Source of the DNA: Achromobacter sp. B7
GTDB lineage: Bacteria; Pseudomonadota; Gammaproteobacteria; Burkholderiales; Burkholderiaceae_B
Assembly: GCF_003600685.1 (NCBI RefSeq)
Contig: NZ_CP032084.1
Coordinates: 3,162,001 to 3,226,000 of the forward strand
Direction of reading: 5' to 3'
DNA length: 64,000 bases
The notes under the pieces were generated by a model. It was not told the DNA's origin, did not search any database, and worked only from the letters and a program-made list of their open reading frames with translations. Every line of letters begins with the position of its first letter. The first letter of the stretch is position 1. Below are positions 26,118 through 34,371 of this stretch, piece by piece. The position numbers and the translations under genes are program-made.

Positions 26118-27685
26118 GTACCACCCATCCTTTGATCAGCGACGAAGATCTGGCGGGCATGATCGAAGACCTGAAACACTGGCCCAATACCGCCATCGAC
26201 AATGGGTCGTTCGAGCTGTCGATCAGTCCGTTTCTCACCTTTTATTTCCATTACGACCCCGCACAATATTTGCGCACGACGCTCGACATGGTGGACGTAT
26301 ACGAAACGTTCGAAAGACTGGTCGGCCGGCCTTTCACGATAGCCACCCACCCGAGTTCGGAAAGACCACATCGGTACGGCTCGGTTCGTTTGGGCGACCT
26401 GCGCGACTGGGCCAGAAAGACGCCGGTGGATAAGGCCTTCACAGTGAACTTTACCGACCAGGCGAACCACCAGAGCTCACCCACGCATTCGGCGTACCTG
26501 TGGAGGGAACCCACCATTGGTGACCAGTTGCAGTATTACTCGTCGATTCAGTTCTACTTCCGGTGGCGCTGGTGGCTGGACAACAAGGACGCCTGGCGAA
26601 AGTTCGTGCTCGACAGCATCGCTCGCTTGATGCCGGCGCAGGTCTATAGCGGCTTCGCTATGGCCAATCCTTTGGAATTTGGAATGCGTTCCGAAGTTGC
26701 GGTGTGGGACCGGGCCCTGGCGCCTAACTTTTTCGGATTGGACACCGATTATCCATTTGCCATGGATATCCCCGCGCAGTTGGGCTCCGGCATACGGCCG
26801 CCCACCTGGGGCTTCTTTCTGTCCGACATTTGGCGCGAGAAGCTGGACATCTCGCGCGACGAGGTTGTTGCCCAGCTTTCCGATTCCCGCATCCGAATCG
26901 ACACCCTCAGCTGCGGCCAATGGATAGAGCTTGGCCCGCAGCCGGAACTGTATCCCGTCGAAGAAGGTGTGCCGGAACTACCCGTCATGCTTAACCACCT
27001 GCTGCGCCGCATCCGGCACCCGCAACTCGATCTCGTGGGCTCCGGCGAATGGGATGGCGACCCCAACGAGCGCTTCGATCGCCGCGACACGCAGCGTTGG
27101 CTGGCCCGGTTTGACGACGACAGTGATTGGCCAACTCCTGAAATCCGAGGCCGCACCCCTGGCCCGGCACCTGCCGAACCCACCCCCACCCACGTCGTCG
27201 TCGGCGAAGACATCCCGTCGGACGGCTGGTGGTACACGCTGGCAAAGACAGGCTCGCGCCAGTACTTCAAGGCGGGCGAGCCGGCGCCCGCCATCCATCA
27301 AGGCCCATCGCGCGGCCGCGTCATCTGGCAACGCGACATCGATCAACGCCCACCCGAAGCCGAAGCGGCACGCCAGGCCGAAACCGGTCAGCTGGCCCCA
27401 CGGGGGGGGCTATGGCGTGGCGACGAAAAAGGCGAAGTCCTGTGCGTGGTCGCCAAGCATGAGGTGCTGCCCTCATATCAAGGCCGATCCCTTATCTGGC
27501 ACTGGATGCACGACACCGCCCAACGCGCCGCCGCCCGCGTGCGCTCTGGGCGGCCATGCCCCTATCCCGGCACGTGGACCTGCAAAGAACACCCAACGGG
27601 TCCGCAAACGTTCGCTTATCAAGCCCACATGCCACAAGTGAACGGGCAGGACGTGACGTGGGCGCTGGTTTCTTTCTTACGCTAG
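26114..27685 (+). CDS. Putative T6SS immunity protein 2 (DUF3396-like with extra C-terminal domain)
   Basis: This protein is the same length (523 residues) and architecture as immunity 1. Residues 1-235 differ at many positions (for example YDPAQYLRTTLDMVDVYETF against YDRDQYQRTTLDLIDVHESF). From PPTWGFFLSDIW onward the two proteins are almost identical, so the pair is a mosaic. The start used is the ATG at 26114 in the ATGA overlap; an upstream in-frame start inside effector 2 is not credible. A run of eight G (27402-27409) lies in the C-terminal half. Confidence 0.8.
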   Translation: MSTTHPLISDEDLAGMIEDLKHWPNTAIDNGSFELSISPFLTFYFHYDPAQYLRTTLDMVDVYETFERLVGRPFTIATHPSSERPHRYGSVRLGDLRDWARKTPVDKAFTVNFTDQANHQSSPTHSAYLWREPTIGDQLQYYSSIQFYFRWRWWLDNKDAWRKFVLDSIARLMPAQVYSGFAMANPLEFGMRSEVAVWDRALAPNFFGLDTDYPFAMDIPAQLGSGIRPPTWGFFLSDIWREKLDISRDEVVAQLSDSRIRIDTLSCGQWIELGPQPELYPVEEGVPELPVMLNHLLRRIRHPQLDLVGSGEWDGDPNERFDRRDTQRWLARFDDDSDWPTPEIRGRTPGPAPAEPTPTHVVVGEDIPSDGWWYTLAKTGSRQYFKAGEPAPAIHQGPSRGRVIWQRDIDQRPPEAEAARQAETGQLAPRGGLWRGDEKGEVLCVVAKHEVLPSYQGRSLIWHWMHDTAQRAAARVRSGRPCPYPGTWTCKEHPTGPQTFAYQAHMPQVNGQDVTWALVSFLR

Positions 27686-27695
27686 GAGACAAGCC

Positions 27696-28067
27696 ATGGC
27701 CGCATTCGCCGCCGCAGCCGCCTTCGTCTGGGGCTACCGCTGTATCCCGCCTATCCCGAATATCGCGCCTATCGCGCCTATCCCGGATATCCCGGATATC
27801 CAGCCTATATCGCCTACATCGCCTATATCGCCCATCTATCGACGCTACCGATAACTTGTTGTCGTGGAAGAGCCCATTGAAGTCGAAACCGAACCACAAC
27901 GGAACCGCCGATCGAGCGATGCTTCGAGATCCGGCCGCACTCCGCAAACCCATCGGCGACTGCTTCCCATGTTGGCTGGGAACACGCCGACAGATTCCCG
28001 GCGTAGTCATCGACACGGGCCGGCGCACGCATCAAGCACCTAGGCCCAACATTCACGCAGGAGCGAA
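27696..28067 (+). pseudogene. Nuclease effector 3, broken by frameshift, internal deletion and repeat growth
   Basis: The start is copied exactly (GGAG, ATGGCCGC..., MAAFAAAAAFVWGYR), but a base is lost at the YRAYRAY codons. The frame then ends at TAA 27852-27854 after 52 residues. The YRAYRAY codons have grown into about 110 bases of TATCGCCTA-like units. After a deletion of roughly 370 bases, the region from about 27845 still translates as DNLLSWKSPLKSKPNHNG and then a degraded FP-W and VVID segment, which aligns with effector 2 residues from 150 to about 205. The PD-(D/E)XK active site is gone. It can no longer act as a nuclease. Confidence 0.8.
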
Positions 28068-28069
28068 AA

Positions 28070-29128
28070 ATGAATACACGCCCTCCTTTGCTCAACGATA
28101 ACGATCTGACGTGCAGGGTTGATGCGTTGAAGCCGTGGCCTGGCATGGCCATTGATGACGGTTCATTTCCCCTTTGGCCTCGCTTCTTTCTCACCTTCTA
28201 CCTTCATTACTTGCCCGACCAGAGCTTGCGGACCACCTTGGATATGCTCGACGTACAAGATGCGTTCGCGCGACTTCTAGGACACCCTTACACGACAGCT
28301 ACCCATCCCCGTTCCGAGCGGCTGCTTAGATATGGCTCGATTCGCTTGGAGGAACTGCACGAGTGGGCACGCAGTTGCCCGGTTGACCAAGTGTTCACGG
28401 TGAACTTCACGGACCAGGACAACCACCAGATTTCACCCGGGCATTCTGCATATTTGCGCCGCGAACCCGCCATCGCGGGGAAAGCGCCGTATTACTCATC
28501 TCTACAGTTTTACTTTTGTTGGCAGTGGTGGCTGGACCACCAGCACGAGTGGCGGCAGTTTGTGCTGGAGAGCATCGCGTATCTGGCGCCCGCGCAGGTC
28601 TATAGCGGCTTTGCAGTCGCGAACCCTTTGGGACCTGGCATGCGCTCACAAGCGGCCATCCTGAATCGGGCGCTTGCACCGCATTTCTACGGCCTGGACA
28701 TCGACCACCCGCCAGGCATGATGCGCGCAGCCGAACTGCCGTCCGGCATACGCCCGCCCACTTGGGGCTTCTTTCTGTCTGACATTTGGCGCGAGAAGCT
28801 CGGCGCCTCCCGCGACGAAGTGGCGGCCCAGCTTGCCGACCCGCTTATCCGTATCGAGCCCTTGGATTGCGGACTATGGATCGAACTGGGACCGCGGCCG
28901 GAGCTCTATCCCGTTCAACAGGGCATGCCCAGGCTGCCCGCTGTGCTCAACCGCCTGCTGCGCAAGATCCGCCATCCGCGACTGGATCTGCTCGGCTTCT
29001 GCCCTCGGGACGTAGAACCCGGCAAGCACTTCGATAGCCGCGACACCCGGCGTTGGCTAGCCCGGTTCGATGACGGCAGCGATTGGCCAACCCGCAACTC
29101 AATCATCGGGACACCCCCTGGGTATTGA
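28070..29128 (+). CDS. Putative T6SS immunity protein 3, single-domain form
   Basis: This 352-residue protein keeps the DUF3396-like part in full (FYLHYLPDQSLRTTLDML, PAQVYSGFAVANPLGPG, PPTWGFFLSDIWREKL) but stops after SDWPT with an unrelated tail of about ten residues. It therefore lacks the C-terminal GEDIPSDGWW/CPYPGTWTC domain of its three relatives. The break point matches the linker between the two domains. Its partner nuclease is a pseudogene. It may be an orphan immunity gene kept for protection against kin that still carry the cognate toxin, or simply a decaying copy. It is the most divergent copy in sequence. Confidence 0.75.
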   Translation: MNTRPPLLNDNDLTCRVDALKPWPGMAIDDGSFPLWPRFFLTFYLHYLPDQSLRTTLDMLDVQDAFARLLGHPYTTATHPRSERLLRYGSIRLEELHEWARSCPVDQVFTVNFTDQDNHQISPGHSAYLRREPAIAGKAPYYSSLQFYFCWQWWLDHQHEWRQFVLESIAYLAPAQVYSGFAVANPLGPGMRSQAAILNRALAPHFYGLDIDHPPGMMRAAELPSGIRPPTWGFFLSDIWREKLGASRDEVAAQLADPLIRIEPLDCGLWIELGPRPELYPVQQGMPRLPAVLNRLLRKIRHPRLDLLGFCPRDVEPGKHFDSRDTRRWLARFDDGSDWPTRNSIIGTPPGY

Positions 29129-29154
29129 CCGCGTCCCCACATCAGGAGAACCCA

Positions 29155-29991
29155 ACGGCCGCCCCTGTCGCCGCCGCTCTCATCTGGGGCTACCGCGCTT
29201 ATCGCGCCTATGCCGCCTACGAGACCGCACAAACCGCTATTGAAGCCGCCGAGACCCTGGCGCAGATCGGTCAGCGGAAAAAGGAAGTGCAATCGATCTT
29301 GAAAGACGTGATTCAGGGGATGAAGGATGAAATCGACATCAAGAGTTCGACGTTCGTGCGCACGGGTGGCAACAGCACGGTATCGCGCGGACGCAGCGAG
29401 AACGTCACGTACCGACAATATATCGAGCGAAAAATTCCGTTTCGGCCGGTGATCAGCACGGTATGCCAGTGGGCGCTGAAATCTCCGCTGACCGTACCGC
29501 GACGAATACGCAAGAAAATTCCCGGAGAGATCATCGAAACCACGATTGATGTGGCGTTGAAGCAAACGACCGCGTCGCTGGTGTTTGAAGTCGTGGACGA
29601 TTTGCTGGGATGGCAAAGCCCGTTGAAGGCGGAGCCGAACTATGACAGGAAGTCTCACGCCGCCATGCTGGGCAACCCGTCGACACGACCGAAACGCATC
29701 AGCGAGTTCTTCCCTTTTTGGCCTCGCCCTAAAGGAAGCTTGGCACCGGACCTTGTCATAGTGGAATACCGCCAGGAACCGTTTGTCGTCGGCAACGTGT
29801 TTGCCGCTGTGGAAATCAAGTTTCCGAATGATTGGGTTAACCCGGAATAGATGAAGAACTACGTCCATTTAATGGGCGATAAACCCCACAAGGTCGCGCT
29901 CCTTCGGGTACCTGAAGATTGCACGGGATATCGTCCCGCCGCAACAAACGATGGGGACAGCCGCAAGCAGCCGGCCAGGAGAGGAAAGTGA
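29155..29991 (+). pseudogene. Nuclease effector 4, start codon lost and nonsense codon in active-site region
   Basis: The frame aligns with effectors 1 and 2 over its whole length. The ATG in the usual ATGGCCGC context is ACG here (29155), and a TAG at 29848-29850 replaces the CAG that encodes the conserved Gln233 of copy 1. Beyond the TAG the frame continues in register (MKNYVHLMGD, then LLRVPEDCTGYRP) to a TGA at 29989-29991 that overlaps immunity gene 4. Asp, Glu and Lys of the PD-(D/E)XK core remain upstream. A TTG at 29083 could start an N-extended, C-truncated product of 255 residues. It is most likely a recent pseudogene. Confidence 0.75.
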
Positions 29992-31559
29992 GTACCGCCC
30001 ATCCATTGATCGAACATGACGACCTCGCGGGCATGATTGCCGACTTGAAGAAATGGCCTAACACTGCAATCGATAATGGCCAATTCGAGCTCTCGATCAC
30101 GCCGTTTATTACCTTTTACTTTACGTACGATCCCGCAGTGGCCTCAAAGACCGCAACGGACATGATCGATATACACGAGGCTTTCGAACGGCTCTTGGAC
30201 TTTCCCTATACCGTCGCAACCCATCCAGGCACGTCTCGACCCCATCGTTACGGGTCGCCGCGTCTTGGAGACCTACGCGATTGGGCGAGAAAGATCGCTG
30301 TAGACAAGGCGTTTACAGTCAATTTCACTGACGAAGCGAACCATGCGAGCTCGCCCACCCACGCTGCGTACCTATGGAGAACGTCAGACTGGGGGGACGA
30401 CGACCGCGCCTACTCTTCGATCCAATTGTATTTTCGATGGCAGTGGTGGCTGGACAATAAGGACGCATGGCGAAAATTCGTTATTCAAACGATCACGCTC
30501 CTGTCGCCAGCTCAGGTCTACAGCGGCTTTGCGATAGCCAATCCCTTGGAGTTCGGCATGCGGTCCGAAGTTGCCGTGTGGGATCGCGCGCTGACGCCCC
30601 ATTTCTATGGTTTGGACACCGACGACACGTTCGGCATGACTTTCACACCGGAACTACCCTCCGGCATCCGCCCCCCCACCTGGGGCTTTTTCCTGTCCGA
30701 CATCTGGCGCGAAAAGCTTGGGATATCGCGCGACGACGTTGCCGCGCACCTTGCCGACCCCCGCATCCGCATCGACTCGTTGCACTGCGGCCAGTGGATC
30801 GAACTTGGCCCGCAACCGGAACTCTACCCCGTCGAAAACGGCGTGCCCGAGCTTCCCGTGTTGGCCAACCGTTTGCTTCGCCGTATCCGCCATCCCCTGC
30901 TGGACCTGGTGGGCTCGGGCGAATGGGATGGCGATCCGAATGAGCGTTTCAATCGCTCCGACACGCAGCGTTGGCTTGGCCGGTTCGATGACGACAGTGA
31001 TTGGCCCACGCCTGAAATTCGAGGCCGGACGCCCGGGGCCGCGCCGAACGAACCCACGCCCACACACATCCTCGTCGGCGAAGATATCCCGTCGGACGGC
31101 TGGTGGTACACCCTTGCAAAAACCGGTTCGCGGCGCTATTTCAAGGCTGGGGAAGCGGCTCCGTCGATCTCACAAAGTCCATCGCACGGCCGCGTGATCT
31201 GGCAGCGGGACATAGATCAACGTGACCCGCTGCCCGAGCCCGCACGCCGCGCCCAAAGCGGTGAGTCAGCGCCTCGCGCCGGCCTATGGCAAGGCGACGA
31301 CAAGGGCGAAATACTGTGCGTCGTTGGCAGGCACGGCGCGCTGCCCAGGTATCAAGGGCAATCCATCACCTGGCATTGGATGGACGACCCTGCCACAAGC
31401 CCGAAAACCCGCGTACGGTCCGGCCAGCCTTGCCCCTACCCGGGCACATGGACCTGCGAAGCCTTTCCCACGGGTCCCCGGACGTTCGCTTATCAGACGC
31501 CCATGCCACAAGTGAACGGCCAGGACGTCACCTGGGTGCTGGTATCGTTCCTGCGTTGA
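29988..31559 (+). CDS. Putative T6SS immunity protein 4 (DUF3396-like with extra C-terminal domain)
   Basis: This 523-residue intact copy has the same two-part architecture as immunity 1 and 2, including CPYPGTWTC near the end. The GTG at 29988 is chosen because it sits in the conserved overlap with the effector reading frame (GTGA) and gives the MSTAHPLIEHDDLAGM start shared by the family. It differs from copies 1 and 2 throughout, including the C-terminal domain, so it has escaped the recent homogenisation. Its partner nuclease is a pseudogene. It is the last gene of the island, and convergent transcription of the CysB-like gene follows after 77 bases. Confidence 0.8.
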   Translation: MSTAHPLIEHDDLAGMIADLKKWPNTAIDNGQFELSITPFITFYFTYDPAVASKTATDMIDIHEAFERLLDFPYTVATHPGTSRPHRYGSPRLGDLRDWARKIAVDKAFTVNFTDEANHASSPTHAAYLWRTSDWGDDDRAYSSIQLYFRWQWWLDNKDAWRKFVIQTITLLSPAQVYSGFAIANPLEFGMRSEVAVWDRALTPHFYGLDTDDTFGMTFTPELPSGIRPPTWGFFLSDIWREKLGISRDDVAAHLADPRIRIDSLHCGQWIELGPQPELYPVENGVPELPVLANRLLRRIRHPLLDLVGSGEWDGDPNERFNRSDTQRWLGRFDDDSDWPTPEIRGRTPGAAPNEPTPTHILVGEDIPSDGWWYTLAKTGSRRYFKAGEAAPSISQSPSHGRVIWQRDIDQRDPLPEPARRAQSGESAPRAGLWQGDDKGEILCVVGRHGALPRYQGQSITWHWMDDPATSPKTRVRSGQPCPYPGTWTCEAFPTGPRTFAYQTPMPQVNGQDVTWVLVSFLR

Positions 31560-31636
31560 CAACGCCCGCGCCGCATGGCGCTGCATCGACCCTGCACGCT
31601 CAGCCGCTTTCACCGAAACGTCAGCCGCACAGCCCC

Positions 31637-32566
31637 TCAGCCCTCTCCCTTCAGCTCCCGTTCCACCACTTCCCGCGTCAGGGTTGGGACGAACATCTCG
31701 ATGAAGTGGAATGCGTAGCCGCGCAGCCAGGCGCCGCGGCGGATGGCCAGGCGGGTCAGGTTGATCTCGAACAGGTGGCGGGCGTCGATGGCGCATAGCC
31801 GCGTGTCGCGTTCGGGGTCCCAGGCCACGGCGGCCACGATGCCCACGCCCAGCTCCAGCTCTACATAGGTCTTGATCACGTCGGCGTCCATGGCCGTCAT
31901 GACGATGTCCGGGGTCAGGCCGGCCCGGGCAAACGCTTCGTCGATGTGGGCGCGGCCGGTGTAGCCCTGGCCATAGGTGATGATGGGATAGCGGGACAAC
32001 TGCGACAGGCTGATGCCGTCGTGCCGGCCTTCCAGCGGATGGCCGCGCGGCACGATGATGCTGTGGCTCCAGCGGTAGCACGGCAGGTTGACCAGCCCCG
32101 GATAGTTGGCGACGGCTTCGGTTGCCACGCCGATGTCGGCCTCGCCTTCCAGCAGCATTTCAGACACCTGCTTGGGCGAGCCTTGATGCAGGTGCAGCAC
32201 CACGTCCGGATAGCGCTGGCGAAATTCCTTGATGACCGGCGGCAAGGCGTAGCGCGCCTGCGAATGCGTGGCCGCGATCGACAGCACGCCCTGCCGGCTA
32301 TCGGCGTATTCGGCGCCTGCATGCCGGATGTTGTCCGCACATTGCAGGATTTGTTCGACCAAGGGCAAGATCAGCGCGCCGGGCGGCGTCAGGCCGATCA
32401 GCCGCTTGCCCGAGCGCACAAAAATGTCGACGCCCACTTCCTCTTCAATCTCGCGAATCTGCCGGCTGACACCGGGTTGCGAGGTATGCAGGCTTTCCGA
32501 GACGTCAGTCAGGTTGAAGTCCTGGCGCACGGCTTCGCGCACGGAACGTAGTTGCTGAAAGTTCAT
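31637..32566 (-). CDS. cysB: CysB/Cbl-type LysR regulator of sulfur metabolism
   Basis: This 309-residue LysR protein has the CysB/Cbl pattern: MNFQQLRSVREAV, the helix-turn-helix VSESLHTSQPGVSRQIREIE, then VDIFVRSGKRLIGLTPPG. The effector domain carries THSQARYALP and YGQGYTGR segments typical of the group. CysB activates sulfate and cysteine assimilation genes under sulfur limitation with N-acetylserine as inducer; Cbl does so for sulfonates. The ATG at 32566 has TGAGGG about 6 bases upstream. It is nine bases downstream of a VOC gene and ends a long run of sulfur- and amino-acid-related genes on the same strand, so it may regulate them. Confidence 0.85.
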   Translation of the reverse strand: MNFQQLRSVREAVRQDFNLTDVSESLHTSQPGVSRQIREIEEEVGVDIFVRSGKRLIGLTPPGALILPLVEQILQCADNIRHAGAEYADSRQGVLSIAATHSQARYALPPVIKEFRQRYPDVVLHLHQGSPKQVSEMLLEGEADIGVATEAVANYPGLVNLPCYRWSHSIIVPRGHPLEGRHDGISLSQLSRYPIITYGQGYTGRAHIDEAFARAGLTPDIVMTAMDADVIKTYVELELGVGIVAAVAWDPERDTRLCAIDARHLFEINLTRLAIRRGAWLRGYAFHFIEMFVPTLTREVVERELKGEG

Positions 32567-32575
32567 CGCGCGCCC

Positions 32576-32926
32576 TCAGCCCAGGAAGGCCAGTTGATTG
32601 CCGGACGGGTCTTTTACGTACATCACGCGCGGCGATGCGTCGGGCTTGGAACAGACCGGAAAGTGCCCGGCCTGACGCAGACGCGCCAGGATCTCGTCGT
32701 AGGCGCGCGTCTTCAGCGCCAGGTAGTCGGGCTTGACGCCGCTGCTCAGCTCCTGGACAGGAGATAGCGACAGCGTCGCGTCGCCCAAAGAGAAAAGCAG
32801 GCGCTGGCCATCCCGCGCGGGCATCTCGTCCAGGCCGATGACGCGGTGATAAAACTCGCGCACGGCGTGAAGCCGGCGCGACAGGAATGGAAGCTGTACC
32901 GAATCGATCGAAAGAAGTGAAGTCAT
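32576..32926 (-). CDS. VOC (glyoxalase/dioxygenase superfamily) protein
   Basis: This 116-residue single VOC module starts with IDSVQLPFLSRRLHAVREFYHRVIGL and ends with VMYVKDPSGNQLAFLG. It carries the usual beta-alpha-beta-beta-beta ending but only part of the metal-ligand set (a terminal Gln/Glu-type position is not clear). Such proteins bind metals and small molecules and may act as lyase, dioxygenase or resistance protein. The ATG at 32926 is preferred over a start 17 codons upstream. It lies between the beta-lyase gene and the CysB-like gene. No specific reaction can be assigned. Confidence 0.75.
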   Translation of the reverse strand: MTSLLSIDSVQLPFLSRRLHAVREFYHRVIGLDEMPARDGQRLLFSLGDATLSLSPVQELSSGVKPDYLALKTRAYDEILARLRQAGHFPVCSKPDASPRVMYVKDPSGNQLAFLG

Positions 32927-33091
32927 GCCCTGCTGCCAGCCATGGAACAGGGCAAATCTTAGTACCCGAAGGCACAACCGGACAAAGAGGTTGTAATTGC
33001 TTCTACATAGCCAGAAACCTTAAAGCGCGCCGCTTATTAGCAAATACGCGCAGCTGTTTTTTTATCGTTGCGCTGATGTTTGCAGCCCGCC

Positions 33092-34306
33092 TCAGGCGCT
33101 GCGTCGCAACGCCTCGCGCGTGCTGCTGAACGCACGTTCCAGGTCGCCGATCAAATCTTGCGGATTCTCCAGACCGATGTGCAGCCGCACCACGGACTGC
33201 TGCCCAGGGACCTGCTTCCACAGGCTGTGTTCCGCCAGCCGTTGCGGCGCGGCTTCCAGCGCCAGGCTTTCATAACCGCCCCAGGACGCGCCGATCGAAA
33301 AGTACTGCAACGCGTCGATGAAGCGCGATGCCGCCGTCGGGTCCGGGTGATCGAAGGCAAAAGACACCAAGCCGCTTGCACCGCTGAAGTCTCGCCGCCA
33401 CAACGCGTGGCCAGGGTCTTCGGGCAAGGCCGGATGAAACACGCGCGACACGTCCGGGTGCGTGGCCAGGTATTGCGCCACGGCCAGCGCGTTGACTTGA
33501 TGGCGCGCCAGGCGCACGTCCAGCGTGCGCAGCCCACGCAGCGTCAGATAGGCGTCGTCCGCGCCCACCGACAAGCCCAGCGCGTCGTAAGTCGCGCCAA
33601 TCCGTTGCGCCAGTTCGGCGCTGTCCACGGTGACCACGCCCATCATCACATCCGAATGGCCGGCCAGGTATTTGGTGGCGGCCTGGATGGAGATGTGCGC
33701 GCCCAGCGCCAACGGCTGGTAGTACAGGCCGCCGCTCCAGGTGTTGTCGGCCGCCACCCACAGGCCATGACGGCGCGCGGTGGCCGCCAGCGCGGGCAAG
33801 TCCAGCACCTCGAACAGCAGCGAGCTGGGCGACTCCAGATACAACAGCCGCGTGCTGGGCCGGATCAACGGTTCCAGCGCATCTTGCCCCGGTGAAAAAT
33901 ATTCCACTTCGATGCCATAGCGCGCAAGCAAGGACTTGTCGACCTTGCGCACCGGCGAATACACGCTATCGGCCACCAGCGCGTGATCGCCCGGCGCAAG
34001 CGTCGCCAGCAGCACCAACGTGATCGCGGCCAGGCCGGACGGCGCCAGCACCGTTCGATAGCCGCCTTCCAGCAAGGCCACCGCCTCTTCCAGCGCCTGG
34101 TGCGTGTCCAGGCCGTGGCGCCCGTAGGTGGCAACGCGGTCACCCGCCGCGCGTTGCTGGTTAAGCGCGGCCTGCGTGGCGGTGTCGGCAAAACGCACGG
34201 TGCTGGTGCGCACGACCGGCACGTTGACCGGGCCCGCTCCCTGCGTCAATGCGGGGGAGCCGGCGTGTACCAGCCGGGTTTGGACGTGGGCGTGATCCAG
34301 GCTCAT
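33092..34306 (-). CDS. metC: Cystathionine beta-lyase-like PLP enzyme (Cys/Met metabolism family)
   Basis: This 404-residue fold-type I PLP enzyme has NPxx-type substrate-loop YGRHGLDTHQALEEAVALLE near residue 61, SGLAAI at 90-95, the aspartate in VAADNTWSG and the PLP lysine in AATKYLAGHSDVMMG (Lys212). The overall pattern is nearest to cystathionine beta-lyases, which split cystathionine or other cysteine S-conjugates to homocysteine or thiol, pyruvate and ammonia. It follows an amino acid ABC transporter operon on the same strand, so it may degrade an imported sulfur amino acid rather than serve methionine synthesis. Confidence 0.87.
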   Translation of the reverse strand: MSLDHAHVQTRLVHAGSPALTQGAGPVNVPVVRTSTVRFADTATQAALNQQRAAGDRVATYGRHGLDTHQALEEAVALLEGGYRTVLAPSGLAAITLVLLATLAPGDHALVADSVYSPVRKVDKSLLARYGIEVEYFSPGQDALEPLIRPSTRLLYLESPSSLLFEVLDLPALAATARRHGLWVAADNTWSGGLYYQPLALGAHISIQAATKYLAGHSDVMMGVVTVDSAELAQRIGATYDALGLSVGADDAYLTLRGLRTLDVRLARHQVNALAVAQYLATHPDVSRVFHPALPEDPGHALWRRDFSGASGLVSFAFDHPDPTAASRFIDALQYFSIGASWGGYESLALEAAPQRLAEHSLWKQVPGQQSVVRLHIGLENPQDLIGDLERAFSSTREALRRSA

Positions 34307-34371
34307 GCGCGCACCTCTCGGTGGCCTGCCAACATGGCGGATGGGAAAGTCATGATCAGATTCCTTGTGGG

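Larger units (their letters stand above)
25278..27695. repeat. Tandem duplication unit 2 (effector 2 plus immunity 2)
   Basis: This is the second copy of the 2418-base unit at 22860-25277. The junction sequences at both ends (TTCTTACGCTAGGAGACAAG before the next ATG) are identical, as expected from unequal crossing-over or gene conversion. Confidence 0.88.

Noticed and set aside
29083..29850. Functional 255-residue effector 4 starting at TTG 29083
   Set aside because: It would begin inside immunity gene 3 without a Shine-Dalgarno and end before the last 46 residues. The ATG-to-ACG and CAG-to-TAG changes against copies 1 and 2 fit a pseudogene better.
20158..31559. Prophage or transposon origin for the vgrG island
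   Set aside because: No integrase, transposase, attachment repeats or phage structural genes are seen; growth by local tandem duplication explains the layout.
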